Assembly: GCA_002412495.1 (NCBI GenBank)
Contig: DHVE01000103.1
Span: 1 to 14,759, forward strand
DNA from: Betaproteobacteria bacterium UBA5216
GTDB lineage: Bacteria > Pseudomonadota > Gammaproteobacteria > Burkholderiales > SG8-41
Length of the DNA: 14,759 nucleotides
Direction: 5' to 3'
The notes under the pieces were generated by a model, which saw only the letters and a list, made by a program, of their open reading frames with translations, was not told where the DNA came from and searched no databases. The stretch's first letter is position 1; the number at the start of each line of letters is the position of its first letter. Of this stretch, positions 1-7,156 are shown piece by piece. Both the position numbers and the translations under genes were made by a program.

Positions 1-124
1 CGCGCCATGCCCGGCGCACACGTGGAGGTGTACGGCGCGCCGCAGCGCAGCCTTTGAATTGGCACGGCGGCTCGCGGCGCGTCCGCACGACCGCCATGTT
101 ATGCATTGCGCTCCAGAGCAGTAA
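1..124 (+). other. Possible C-terminal tail of an upstream gene
   Basis: Two plus-strand frames are open from the left edge. Frame 1 stops with TGA at 55-57 and ends in the residues VYGAPQRSL. Frame 2 stops with TAA at 122-124. Both have mostly G or C at third codon positions, as expected for coding DNA in this genome, so I cannot choose between them, and neither tail is recognisable. The end of frame 2 would include the GTTATGCATTGC motif at 98-109. It may equally be non-coding. Confidence 0.2.
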
Positions 125-641
125 CAGCTTCTCGAAGCCTTGGGAGCAGTGCCTCATGTATTCTCTTTGCATCATGCTATCTGTCCGCCTCAATCCTGAT
201 AAATTCGTCGTTGTATCCGCCCATATTGTTAGTGCCGAGGAGAAGACGTAAGCGATAGGGCATCTCCTCAAGCACCAAGTACGCGAGAAGTACTGCCTCG
301 ATCTCGTTGTCGGAAAGGAGACCGACATCGGAAAGTGAGGACTTATAGATATTGTTTGTGACCTTACTCGGCAAGATTGCGTGATGCGTTCCATCCGCCT
401 TTGAGAGTTCACTGATTCGATCCTCGTACATCCGCACGTTCTCTTTCAGTTCGACTACCAGCGCTGTGCGAATTGACCGAACTTCGTGTTGTCGTTGGGC
501 AGCTTGAAGGTTTCTTTGGATCTTGGCATTTGCAATCAATGTGACGATCACGCCAGTGAATCCAAGCACCCCCACGACCAATGTTTGAAATTTCGCTAGC
601 AGATCAATAATCACGACGATACCTACCAGGCAATGCATAAC
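98..641. repeat. 12-bp perfect inverted repeat flanking the small membrane-protein gene
   Basis: GTTATGCATTGC at 98-109 is repeated in exact inverted form, GCAATGCATAAC, at 630-641. The right copy overlaps the ATG of the minus-strand gene 177-638; the left copy lies about 70 bp beyond its stop. The outer seven bases, GTTATGC and GCATAAC, resemble the R' and R'' half-sites of integron attC sites, each with one mismatch to GTTRRRY or RYYYAAC. An inner inverted pair, ATATAGG (646-652) and CCTATAT (741-747), lies beyond the right copy. No integrase gene is in view. Confidence 0.5.
177..638 (-). CDS. Hypothetical small membrane-anchored protein, 153 aa
   Basis: One strongly hydrophobic segment spans roughly residues 4-36, followed by a basic, Gln-rich stretch (about 38-55) and a soluble helical domain. 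That domain has a charged helix around 58-80 and a segment near 100-125 containing the short motif GLLSDNEIEAV. The shape is a single-pass inner-membrane anchor with a cytoplasmic helical domain. It resembles a common but uncharacterised group of proteins of about 140-160 aa with the same plan; I cannot assign a function. The ATG is in the right arm of the inverted repeat and has no Shine-Dalgarno sequence in front of it. GC is about 50 percent against 60-65 percent in nearby genes, which suggests acquisition by transfer. Confidence 0.65.
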   Translation of the reverse strand: MHCLVGIVVIIDLLAKFQTLVVGVLGFTGVIVTLIANAKIQRNLQAAQRQHEVRSIRTALVVELKENVRMYEDRISELSKADGTHHAILPSKVTNNIYKSSLSDVGLLSDNEIEAVLLAYLVLEEMPYRLRLLLGTNNMGGYNDEFIRIEADR

Positions 642-1020
642 TTTGATATAGGGCGACAGGTTTGCGCCATAACTCGGCGCACCGTCCGTTTAACTCGGAC
701 TCGTATATCTCAAGAACGTTACAATAAAACAAAGACTTATCCTATATTCTGTAAGGTTTCATACAGCATTAAATTTCCACGAAAAGCGGCATCATTAAGC
801 GTTTAGGGCTTCGCCCCTTTTCCAGCAAAACGAGTCCTGATACTTCATAGGCAATAATACCGGGAAAGCCTATTGCCAGTATTTGCGGCCACCGGCAATG
901 TCCGCCATGCGAGTAGCCTCGACTACTTAGGGTCATGACCGACAGTGGCCATCGTCAAGTTTGGCTTTCACAAGCCTTCGCCAACAAAATCACGACGTCC
1001 AAGCGTGGGCCGAAAACCCA
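642..1020. other. Gene-free, partly AT-rich stretch with hairpins
   Basis: No convincing reading frame is present. Bases 721-780 are under 30 percent GC. Two tandem perfect hairpins lie at 663-681 (6-bp stem, 7-nt loop) and 684-700 (5-bp stem, 7-nt loop), and both contain the string TAACTCGG. A further stem GGCAATA/TATTGCC sits at 850-877 and overlaps an alternative stem ATAGGC/GCCTAT (847-873); the two cannot form together. GGTCATGACC at 931-940 is a perfect palindrome. A short GGGC-TTC-GCCC stem followed by C and four T's lies at 806-821. None of these is a canonical terminator for the minus-strand gene that ends at 1021. Confidence 0.5.
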
Positions 1021-1995
1021 TCATTCCCCCTTAATCCCCGCCGCTTTCATCAGCGGCCACCACTTGTCGATTTCCGCTTTGTGATAAGCCGCCAACGCCT
1101 GGGGGGTTTGCTCCTCGCGCGGTGGAATGTCCTGCCCGATATCGGCAAATCGCGCGCGCACGCTGTTATCGGACAAGGTTTCGACGATCGCCGCGTTCAA
1201 TTTGATAATCGCGTCGCGCGAGGTAGCTCTGGGCACCCAGATGCCATGCCACACCGACGTATGCATGCCCGGCATGCCCGCCTCGTCCGCGGTGGGGATT
1301 TCCGGCGCGGCGCGCTGACGGTCCTTGGCCGTCACCAGGTAGGCGCGCAATCGCCCGCTGCGCACATGCTGAATCGAGCCGCCGATCTGCGAAATATTGA
1401 TATCGGCCTCGCCCGACAGCAGCGCCTGCAACGCGGGCGCCGCGCCGCGATACGGCACATATTCCACCTTGGCGCCGACGCGATTCATGAAATAGATGCC
1501 TGCAATGTGCGACGCGCCACCGACACCGCCGGTGGCGAATTGCACCTTGTCCTGATTCGACTTGATCCACGCCGCGAGTTCCTTCATGTTTTTGGCGGGA
1601 ACGGCGTTCTTGGACATGACCAGTTGCGGATTGGTCGCGATCTGCGCCACCGGCGCAAAATCCTTGATCAAATCGAAATTCAGACTGTAGTAAGCGCCAT
1701 TCACCACATGCGTGCCCCAGTGGCCAATGGAAACGGTGTATCCGTCGGGCGCGGCGCGCGCCACGCGCCCCACGCCGATGCTGCCGCCAGCGCCGGTGAC
1801 GTTTTCCACCACCACCGTCTGTCCCAGAAATTTTCGCATCGGCTCGCTGATCAAGCGCGCCAGCGTGTCGGTGGGCCCCCCCGGCGAGAACGGCACGATG
1901 ATCGTGATCGGCCGCGAGGGCCAGGGCTGCGCGACACTGCTTGCAACCGTTGCGAAACAAACCGCGACTGCACAAACCGCCCGATACGCTTTCAT
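1021..1995 (-). CDS. Bug/TctC-family periplasmic solute-binding protein (tandem copy 1)
   Basis: The protein has 324 residues, the normal length for the Bug/TctC family, whose members bind carboxylates or related small organics in the periplasm. A signal peptide covers residues 1-22 with likely cleavage after Ala22. The family signature follows at about 29-43 (RPITIIVPFSPGGPTD), and later come PDGYT and the VPYRGAAPAL segment. I chose ATG at 1995 because GGAGG lies 7 nt upstream and the signal peptide begins there; the frame is open back to 2100, but that extension looks like the imperfect 9-bp repeat read through. It is the last gene of a minus-strand run, 118 bp from the preceding Bug gene. 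The ligand is unknown, and no TctA/TctB partner is present. Confidence 0.93.
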   Translation of the reverse strand: MKAYRAVCAVAVCFATVASSVAQPWPSRPITIIVPFSPGGPTDTLARLISEPMRKFLGQTVVVENVTGAGGSIGVGRVARAAPDGYTVSIGHWGTHVVNGAYYSLNFDLIKDFAPVAQIATNPQLVMSKNAVPAKNMKELAAWIKSNQDKVQFATGGVGGASHIAGIYFMNRVGAKVEYVPYRGAAPALQALLSGEADINISQIGGSIQHVRSGRLRAYLVTAKDRQRAAPEIPTADEAGMPGMHTSVWHGIWVPRATSRDAIIKLNAAIVETLSDNSVRARFADIGQDIPPREEQTPQALAAYHKAEIDKWWPLMKAAGIKGE

Positions 1996-2050
1996 GTTGA
2001 TCTCCTCCAGGTTTGGAAAATCTCGAACAAGATCACCGGCTCGCCATGTC

Positions 2051-2086
2051 TTTACAATACTTACGGTCCTTACAATCCCCACGATC
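2051..2086. repeat. 9-bp imperfect tandem repeat, four copies, upstream of a Bug gene
   Basis: Units on the plus strand are TTTACAATA, CTTACGGTC, CTTACAATC and CCCACGATC; a weak fifth, CTTGCGGAA, follows at 2087-2095. On the minus strand the consensus is near GATTGTAAG. It lies 56-91 bp upstream of the start at 1995, inside the 118-bp gap between two Bug genes, where a regulatory protein could bind. One unit per turn is not expected from a 9-bp period, so chance slippage is also possible. Confidence 0.45.
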
Positions 2087-2113
2087 CTTGCGGAAACCAA
2101 CGTCCTCGCGCTG

Positions 2114-3097
2114 TTATTTCACCGCTATCTTGCGCTCCTTTACCACGCGCCGCCACTTGGCGATTTCTTCGGTCACATGGCGCGTCATTTCCTCCGGGCT
2201 GCCGGGGCGCATGTCGCCGCCCGCCTCGGTAAACTGTTTGATCACATCATTGCCCCCCATCACCGCGCGCAACTCCCGATTCAGTTTCGCGATGACCGGC
2301 TTGGGCGAGCCGCCGGTCGCGCCCATACCCGCGAACGAGGTGACTTCATAACCCGGCAGCACCTGCGACACCGGCGGCAACTCTGGCATCTGCGGCGAAC
2401 GCTCTTTGGAGCAGATGGCGATACCGCGGATGCGATTGCCGCGTATATGCGGCGACGCGCCGGTGAGTGTCATGAACATGAAATCGAGACGCCCGCCGAT
2501 CATGTCTGTCAGCGCATCCGGGCTGCCCTTGTACGGGATATGCACGGTTTCCGTGCCCGCCATCGAATTAAACAACTCGGCCGCGAGATGAAACACCGAG
2601 CCGATGCCCACCGAACCGTAATTCAATTTGCCGGGATTTTTTTTCGCCAGCGCGATGAGTTCCGCCGTGCTGCGCGCGGGCGTGTCGTTGCGCACCGTCA
2701 CGACGAACGGATACGTCACGATGGTGGTGATCCAGTCAAAATCCTTCAGCGGATCGTACGGCGTATTCACCGAGGCCGCGTGCGCGGTAAACGCGCCGCT
2801 GATAAAAATCAGCGTGTAGCCATCCGGTGTGGCTTTGGCAACCAGGTTCGCGCCGATGGCGCCGCCCGCGCCGGGGCGATTTTCGATGATGAACGTTTGC
2901 CCGAGCCGTTCGGTCAACTTGGGCGCGAGCACGCGCACCAGAAAATCCGAACTGCCGCCCGCCTGAAAACCCGACACGATGCGTACCGGCCGCACCGGGT
3001 AATCGCGAACCGGATCGGCCGCCATCGCGGCTGATGGCAACATTACCATCACTGCTGACACCAGCATCCCGGTGGTCATTTTTTTGCCATGCTTCAT
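2114..3097 (-). CDS. Bug/TctC-family periplasmic solute-binding protein (tandem copy 2)
   Basis: The protein has 327 residues with a clear Sec signal peptide: the basic start MKHGKK, a hydrophobic core at about 8-22, and likely cleavage after AMA at residue 26. The family signature is at about 36-51 (RPVRIVSGFQAGGSSD), followed by PDGYTL and the IPYKGSPDALTD segment, which shape the two-lobed binding cleft in this family. The start at 3097 has a TGGAG-type ribosome site about 7 nt upstream; the frame is open to 3217, but that part lacks signal-peptide character. It is the middle member of three tandem Bug genes. Sequence divergence from its neighbours is large, so it is not a recent duplicate and probably binds a different ligand. 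TTTCCGGAAA at 3190-3199, upstream, is a perfect palindrome. Confidence 0.93.
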   Translation of the reverse strand: MKHGKKMTTGMLVSAVMVMLPSAAMAADPVRDYPVRPVRIVSGFQAGGSSDFLVRVLAPKLTERLGQTFIIENRPGAGGAIGANLVAKATPDGYTLIFISGAFTAHAASVNTPYDPLKDFDWITTIVTYPFVVTVRNDTPARSTAELIALAKKNPGKLNYGSVGIGSVFHLAAELFNSMAGTETVHIPYKGSPDALTDMIGGRLDFMFMTLTGASPHIRGNRIRGIAICSKERSPQMPELPPVSQVLPGYEVTSFAGMGATGGSPKPVIAKLNRELRAVMGGNDVIKQFTEAGGDMRPGSPEEMTRHVTEEIAKWRRVVKERKIAVK

Positions 3098-3225
3098 TGC
3101 CAGACTCCAGCGCGAGAAAACGAGATTACGTGAAAACGAAAAACCAATTCTTGCGGAATGATGCAACATTTTGCGCCGGGTCTGGCAATTTTCCGGAAAT
3201 TCGACGCCGCCGCGCAAGCGCTATG

Positions 3226-4233
3226 CTACGGCCCGGTCGCGCTGATGCCCAGCTCTTTCACCAGCGCGCGCCACAGCGGCACTTCCTGCGCGATAAAACG
3301 CTGAAACGCGTCCGGGCTGCTGCCCAGCGCCTCGGCGCCATCGGCCCGGTAGCGCTCCGCGATCGTGGTGGATTGCGCGGCGCGGGCCGCATGTGTGCTT
3401 AATGTCTGCCGTATCGCTATGGGTGTTTGCGCCGGCGCGGACCAACCCTCGAACGCCCACGCTTCGTATCCCGGCAGGCCTTGTTCGGCGATGGTCGGCA
3501 AATCCGGCAGTAGGCTGGACCGTTTTGCACTGCTCATGCCCAGCGCACGCAGCTTGCCGGTTTTGAGCAGCGGCACGGCGCTGACAATGCCCGCCATCGA
3601 GGCATCGATGCGCCCCGACATCAGCTCCAGCAACGCGGGCGCAACGCCTTTGTACGGCACATACGTGGTTTCCGCTCGTATGCCCGCCGTGACGAGAAAC
3701 CGCATCGCCACCAGATGCGTGCCGCTGCCGATATTGGTGGCGCCGATGGTAAATTTTCCGGGCTGCGCCTTGGCATGGGCAATGAGGTCTTTCACGGATT
3801 TGATGTTTGAACCACTGAATCCGACGAGCAGATACGGCGCGCGCGTCAATTGCGTGACCGCCGCAAAATCCTTGACCGGATCGATCATCAAATCCTTCAC
3901 CAGCGCGGGCGCAAACGTGAAACTCGGCGTCACCGCCAGCAGCGTATAACCATCGGGCGCCGCCTTGGCCACCGTGGTAAGCGACGGCACGCTGCCCACG
4001 CCGCCGCTGGCACGATTGTCCACCACGATCTGCTGGCCGATGCTCTCGCTGACTTTTTGCGCGAACAAACGCATGGTGATGTCGGTGGAGCCGCCCGGCG
4101 GCTGCGCGACGATGAGGCGGATAGGTTTGGCGGGATAGCTTGCCGTCGGCTGCGCAGCCGTTGCCATCGGCGCCGCGAGTGCGACAAACAGCGCCGGCGT
4201 TGAACGCCAAGCGCACACACGTGCCACCGTCAT
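3226..4233 (-). CDS. Bug/TctC-family periplasmic solute-binding protein (tandem copy 3)
   Basis: The protein has about 335 residues from ATG 4233. A signal-peptide-like N-terminus ends near residue 27 (PMATAA), followed by the family signature at 36-51 (KPIRLIVAQPPGGSTD), PDGYTLL and the VPYKGVAPALLEL segment. The start is uncertain: ATG 4233 is inside the left arm of a palindromic repeat and has no good ribosome site. GTG codons at 4227 and 4218 are alternatives. The frame is open to 4353, but that extra part is the repeat read through (residues such as SGAGRNP and WILAFARMT), a frequent false extension. Insertion of the repeat may have replaced the native translation start. The gene follows the hydrolase and zinc-ribbon genes on the same strand. 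Confidence 0.88.
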   Translation of the reverse strand: MTVARVCAWRSTPALFVALAAPMATAAQPTASYPAKPIRLIVAQPPGGSTDITMRLFAQKVSESIGQQIVVDNRASGGVGSVPSLTTVAKAAPDGYTLLAVTPSFTFAPALVKDLMIDPVKDFAAVTQLTRAPYLLVGFSGSNIKSVKDLIAHAKAQPGKFTIGATNIGSGTHLVAMRFLVTAGIRAETTYVPYKGVAPALLELMSGRIDASMAGIVSAVPLLKTGKLRALGMSSAKRSSLLPDLPTIAEQGLPGYEAWAFEGWSAPAQTPIAIRQTLSTHAARAAQSTTIAERYRADGAEALGSSPDAFQRFIAQEVPLWRALVKELGISATGP

Positions 4234-4339
4234 TCTAGCGAACGCCAGAATCCAGTACGTAAAATAATCCGAAGGATCTGACCTCAACTTGCTGCGCATA
4301 ATTGTGCGAACTGGATTCCGGCCTGCGCCGGAATGACGG
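4227..4339. repeat. Paired palindromic intergenic repeat (REP-pair-like), 113 bp
   Basis: A 33-bp left arm (4227-4259) and a 33-bp right arm (4307-4339) are inverted copies of each other, identical at about 26 of 33 positions. Both share CCGTCATTC and GAATCCAGT in the same orientation relative to the centre. The right arm is itself palindromic (ATTCCGGCCTGCGCCGGAAT). The arms are separated by 47 bp. Read through, they encode the SGAGRNP / LAFARMT / LDSGLRRNDG peptides that often appear as spurious ORFs in beta- and gamma-proteobacteria. The arrangement fits a transposed REP doublet. The left arm overlaps the start of the Bug gene 3226-4233. Confidence 0.8.
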
Positions 4340-4377
4340 AGTGGGATGGTCACGGACGGTGCAAAAGCGTCACGCGA

Positions 4378-5166
4378 TCAACGATGCCGATTCAGAAAAT
4401 CCAGCGTGGCGCGCGCGCTGTCGTCCGGCGCCGCACCTGCCGCGTGGTAACCGTCGGTCGCGAATATTTTTAGTTCCAGATTTTTGATGTACTGGCGATA
4501 AGCCTCGACTTCCGCCTTGTCGCGATACGGCGATTCCGTGGTCAACACCAGCACCGGGCAAGTGATGTGTTCAAGATCGGGGCGCACGTCGATGCCGTTC
4601 ACCCACTTCAGATATGCCTGCATGGTCGTCAGCGCGGTGCTACCCATGAGATCGACCCACCAGTCAATGCCGCGCTCCGGCATTTGGGTGCCCAAGCGGC
4701 TGCGCATGGTGCTGCGCACCCAACTACGCATGCCCTGATTTGCCATGTGATCCACCCAGCCCTGGGCCTTGGGCGGGCGTATCGGCGTGGAACACAGTGT
4801 CACGGTTTTCACCAGATCGGGCCGCGTCGCCGCGAGCTTGATGACATTGATGCCGCCACTCTTGCCGCCGATAACGTGCACCGGCCCATCCGACAATTGA
4901 TTGATGACGCGCACAAAATCATCGACGAACAACTCGGTGGTGTATTCAAAACCCGCCGGCACCGCGCCGGTTTTGCCAAAGCCGCGCTGATCGATGCGAA
5001 TCAAGCGGTAGTAACGCGACAAGTGCGGCATCCACGGCCGCCAGGCGTCGGTGTTCTCGTTCGCGCCATGCACAAACAGCACGGTGTCGGGCTTGGCCCA
5101 CGGATCGGTGTAGTCGTCGATGGTGTAGTAGAGTTTTAAGTCCGGCGGCAGATCAAGATATGGCAT
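4378..5166 (-). CDS. Alpha/beta-fold hydrolase, 262 aa
   Basis: The protein has the length and motifs of a single-domain alpha/beta hydrolase: an oxyanion-hole segment FVHGANENTDAW at 31-42, an RIDQRGFGKT strand-turn at 57-66, a nucleophile elbow GGKSGG with Ser103 (G-x-S-x-G), and a catalytic His241 in DGYHAAG. The acid residue is not obvious; Glu211 after strand VLVLTT is the best placed. There is no signal peptide, so it is cytoplasmic. The ATG at 5166 is preceded by AGGAAGG. It starts 40 bp after the zinc-ribbon gene and is probably co-transcribed with it and with the dioxygenase homologue, so it may hydrolyse a ring-cleavage product or an ester or lactone precursor. That role is inferred from context only. 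Confidence 0.88.
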   Translation of the reverse strand: MPYLDLPPDLKLYYTIDDYTDPWAKPDTVLFVHGANENTDAWRPWMPHLSRYYRLIRIDQRGFGKTGAVPAGFEYTTELFVDDFVRVINQLSDGPVHVIGGKSGGINVIKLAATRPDLVKTVTLCSTPIRPPKAQGWVDHMANQGMRSWVRSTMRSRLGTQMPERGIDWWVDLMGSTALTTMQAYLKWVNGIDVRPDLEHITCPVLVLTTESPYRDKAEVEAYRQYIKNLELKIFATDGYHAAGAAPDDSARATLDFLNRHR

Positions 5167-5206
5167 GGCCCTTCCTATAACACGATTGTTTTGAATAAAC
5201 GGCGAA

Positions 5207-5959
5207 TCACTTGCAAAAAGCATTGACCATCGCGGAAATACCATTGAGCACCAGATCGGTCGTTTGCGTCAACGAGTCCGTGCCGGGTGTCTGCGCAAGC
5301 CGGCGTTCTCGCGCCCGCGCGCGCGACGGATCACCCAACAACGCCTCCTGCATGGCCACGGCAAGACGCACCGGGTCCTTGCTTTTTGCCTGGCGCTCCG
5401 CCAGCGCGTTGAGCTTTTTTTCAACCGCCTGCGCATCGAGCACCGACAACGGCGCGCGGCAGTGCGGGCAGGCGGTATCACGCGTGAGATCTATCGGACC
5501 ACCACATCCCGAGCACCGCACCTCGGCCAATCGCTCCTTGATCGAATTCAGCTCACGCAGGGTAAGGTTGCGCACGAATTCTTTCTCGCGCAAAAAGTGG
5601 AAGAACGACGTCAGCCTGCCGTGGCCCTGGACGCAGCGGTGATAGCTCACGGGACCGCTCTTGACCATGTCGTTGGTCAGCTTCAGCGTTTGCTTGCAGC
5701 GCGGGCACGCCATGCGCTCGGGCAGGGCGTGGCGCACGTCGGCGCGATGCGCATGGATTTTCCTGAACAGTTCAATCACGCCTCCCGGCGCGAGCTGCGC
5801 GCTCTCCAGGCTGTCGAACCAGATAAGACAACAGGGATAGCAGATTTCCACTCCCACTTCGCCACCCGTGACGCTCTCGAAGCGTTCTTGTTGCATGCGC
5901 GTGCCACAGCCTGGGCAGGCGGGCCCGGTTGCAATCCGCCTTGCGTTGATGGATGTCAT
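5207..5959 (-). CDS. Multi-zinc-ribbon protein of unknown function, 250 aa
   Basis: Three cysteine clusters are visible. The first is C15-x2-C18 paired with C40 and C43/C44. The second is C85-x2-C88 with C109 and His113. The third is C149-x2-C152 with C164-x2-C167, in the form CSGCGG..CPHC. They look like successive zinc ribbons of the TFIIB-like or rubredoxin-knuckle type. The C-terminal third (about 172-250) is helical, Ala/Arg-rich and free of Cys until residue 249. There is no signal peptide or membrane segment. The ribosome site is weak, with GAGAG about 12 nt before the ATG. The gene lies between the dioxygenase homologue (40-bp gap) and the hydrolase (40-bp gap), all on one strand, so a shared transcript is likely. 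I do not recognise a specific family; a role in metal handling or in protein or nucleic-acid binding is possible but unproven. Confidence 0.8.
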   Translation of the reverse strand: MTSINARRIATGPACPGCGTRMQQERFESVTGGEVGVEICYPCCLIWFDSLESAQLAPGGVIELFRKIHAHRADVRHALPERMACPRCKQTLKLTNDMVKSGPVSYHRCVQGHGRLTSFFHFLREKEFVRNLTLRELNSIKERLAEVRCSGCGGPIDLTRDTACPHCRAPLSVLDAQAVEKKLNALAERQAKSKDPVRLAVAMQEALLGDPSRARARERRLAQTPGTDSLTQTTDLVLNGISAMVNAFCK

Positions 5960-5999
5960 GCGTGTTTTCGCTCTCGTTAACTTTGCGTAAGGGCTGTAT

Positions 6000-7073
6000 T
6001 TACCGTATTGGAAAACTCGCGAATACCTTGTTCGCCTGAAACAGATAGGTCTCGGCGTAATCGTCGATCACCGGCTTGCGTCCCTGCGCTTCCATCGCGC
6101 CCGCGAGCAGCATCCAGTTCAACACCTCATGCTGACCGGCGGCTTCGAGTTCGGCGGTGGTGCGGCTGCGCCAGTAGGCGTAATCACCGGACTTGAAGGC
6201 TTCCAACAGTCTACGATCGGACTCATGATCGGGAATCATACGCGCGGTATTGGTCGATAGTGCCGCGTGCGACCAGCTTGATGACGCCATCAGCACCACG
6301 CGATACGGGCTGGCATCGATGATGCGCGCGAGTTTCGCGCCGATGTCCATGCACAGCGCGGCCGATGGCCCCGGCGGATCGGGAATCGTCTGTTGCGGCA
6401 CGCTTTCAAACAGCCGCGCGCGATGACGCCCACGCGCATTCAACACATCGCTGCCGTAGCAGTTCACGTGAAATGGCACGATCGGATGCGGCAACCCCAC
6501 GCGGTCGTAATCCAGATACGCCAGCGTGTTGGTAAACGCCGTGGCCAGCACGCTTTGATGCAGCGGCTTGTAGGCATAGGGCATCACCACGCCCTGTTTA
6601 ATCAGCTCGGTGGTCAGCAGCTTTGCACCGTCGCGATGCCCGCGCAGCTTGAACGTCCAGTCGTTCGGCTCGCCCCACGCATTACCCGACTCGGCGTAGC
6701 GTTTGCGGCTCCACGGCTGCGACTGAAAATCATCGTCGAGTCCGAAAATACAAAACGGCGGAATAATGTCTTCACGAAAATTTTCGTATTGATCGTCGCC
6801 GAAAATCACGATGAAATCCGGCTTGTACGCGTCGATCATACGGCGCTGTGCGCGAAAGTTTTCGATCAACCGTGCGCGGTGTTTGCGTGATGACGTCACG
6901 CCGTCGTCGTCGCCAAATTCCGCGACCATCGCCGCCGGCCAATTCGCCGGATCGCGGTAACGCGCGTCCGCATTGGGCGCGAGCAGCGCCTGCTTGAACA
7001 TGGTGGCGGTACCGGTGTCAGGCAACGCCAGCGGAGGACTGTGGGTGGTGCCGATGCCGAGAATTTGGCCCAT
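6000..7073 (-). CDS. LigB-type (class III) extradiol dioxygenase homologue, 357 aa
   Basis: The fold is recognised from an N-terminal GIGTTHSPP segment (His11), the core strand and turn KPDFIVIFGDDQYENF (84-99), the SSSWSHAAL segment with His269, and the late HEVLNWMLLAGAM motif with Glu316. In characterised LigB enzymes, Fe(II) is held by two His and one Glu, with another His as acid/base. Here His11, His269 and Glu316 match, but the position after GDD, normally His, is Gln95. The protein may therefore bind metal differently or have another activity. It is cytoplasmic with no signal peptide. It begins the minus-strand run ahead of the zinc-ribbon protein and hydrolase, and diverges from a Bug gene 83 bp away. 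The ATG at 7073 has only a weak ribosome site. Confidence 0.85.
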   Translation of the reverse strand: MGQILGIGTTHSPPLALPDTGTATMFKQALLAPNADARYRDPANWPAAMVAEFGDDDGVTSSRKHRARLIENFRAQRRMIDAYKPDFIVIFGDDQYENFREDIIPPFCIFGLDDDFQSQPWSRKRYAESGNAWGEPNDWTFKLRGHRDGAKLLTTELIKQGVVMPYAYKPLHQSVLATAFTNTLAYLDYDRVGLPHPIVPFHVNCYGSDVLNARGRHRARLFESVPQQTIPDPPGPSAALCMDIGAKLARIIDASPYRVVLMASSSWSHAALSTNTARMIPDHESDRRLLEAFKSGDYAYWRSRTTAELEAAGQHEVLNWMLLAGAMEAQGRKPVIDDYAETYLFQANKVFASFPIR

Positions 7074-7156
7074 GATTACGTGCGATGTTTGACGCGGTTA
7101 TGATTCATACTGGCATGGTAAACCAACACCACCGCCACTGGGATTCACAATCCAAC

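Noticed and set aside
1..104. A second attC site ending at GTTATGC (98-104)
   Set aside because: No complementary R'' or L'' box is found in the 97 bp upstream; the site could extend past the left edge, but nothing supports it here.
684..700. Anticodon-arm-like hairpin (5-bp stem, 7-nt loop with T at the expected site)
   Set aside because: No acceptor stem, D-arm or T-arm can be folded around it, so it is not a tRNA.
806..821. GGGC-TTC-GCCC hairpin with four T's as an intrinsic terminator
   Set aside because: The stem is only 4 bp and no plus-strand gene ends just before it.
961..2232. Long plus-strand open frame (423 codons) opposite two Bug genes
   Set aside because: It is antisense to well-supported genes, has Arg/His-rich low-information content and no ribosome site; it is a high-GC shadow.
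1712..3034. 440-codon plus-strand open frame
   Set aside because: It is antisense to the tandem Bug genes and has shadow composition.
3221..4216. 331-codon minus-strand frame overlapping the third tandem Bug gene
   Set aside because: It is a different frame of the same strand, with Arg/Gly/His-rich shadow composition; the Bug frame has the signal peptide and family motifs.
7089..7122. TTGACG followed by AT-containing sequence as a promoter for the divergent Bug gene
   Set aside because: No acceptable -10 box lies at 16-18 bp spacing.
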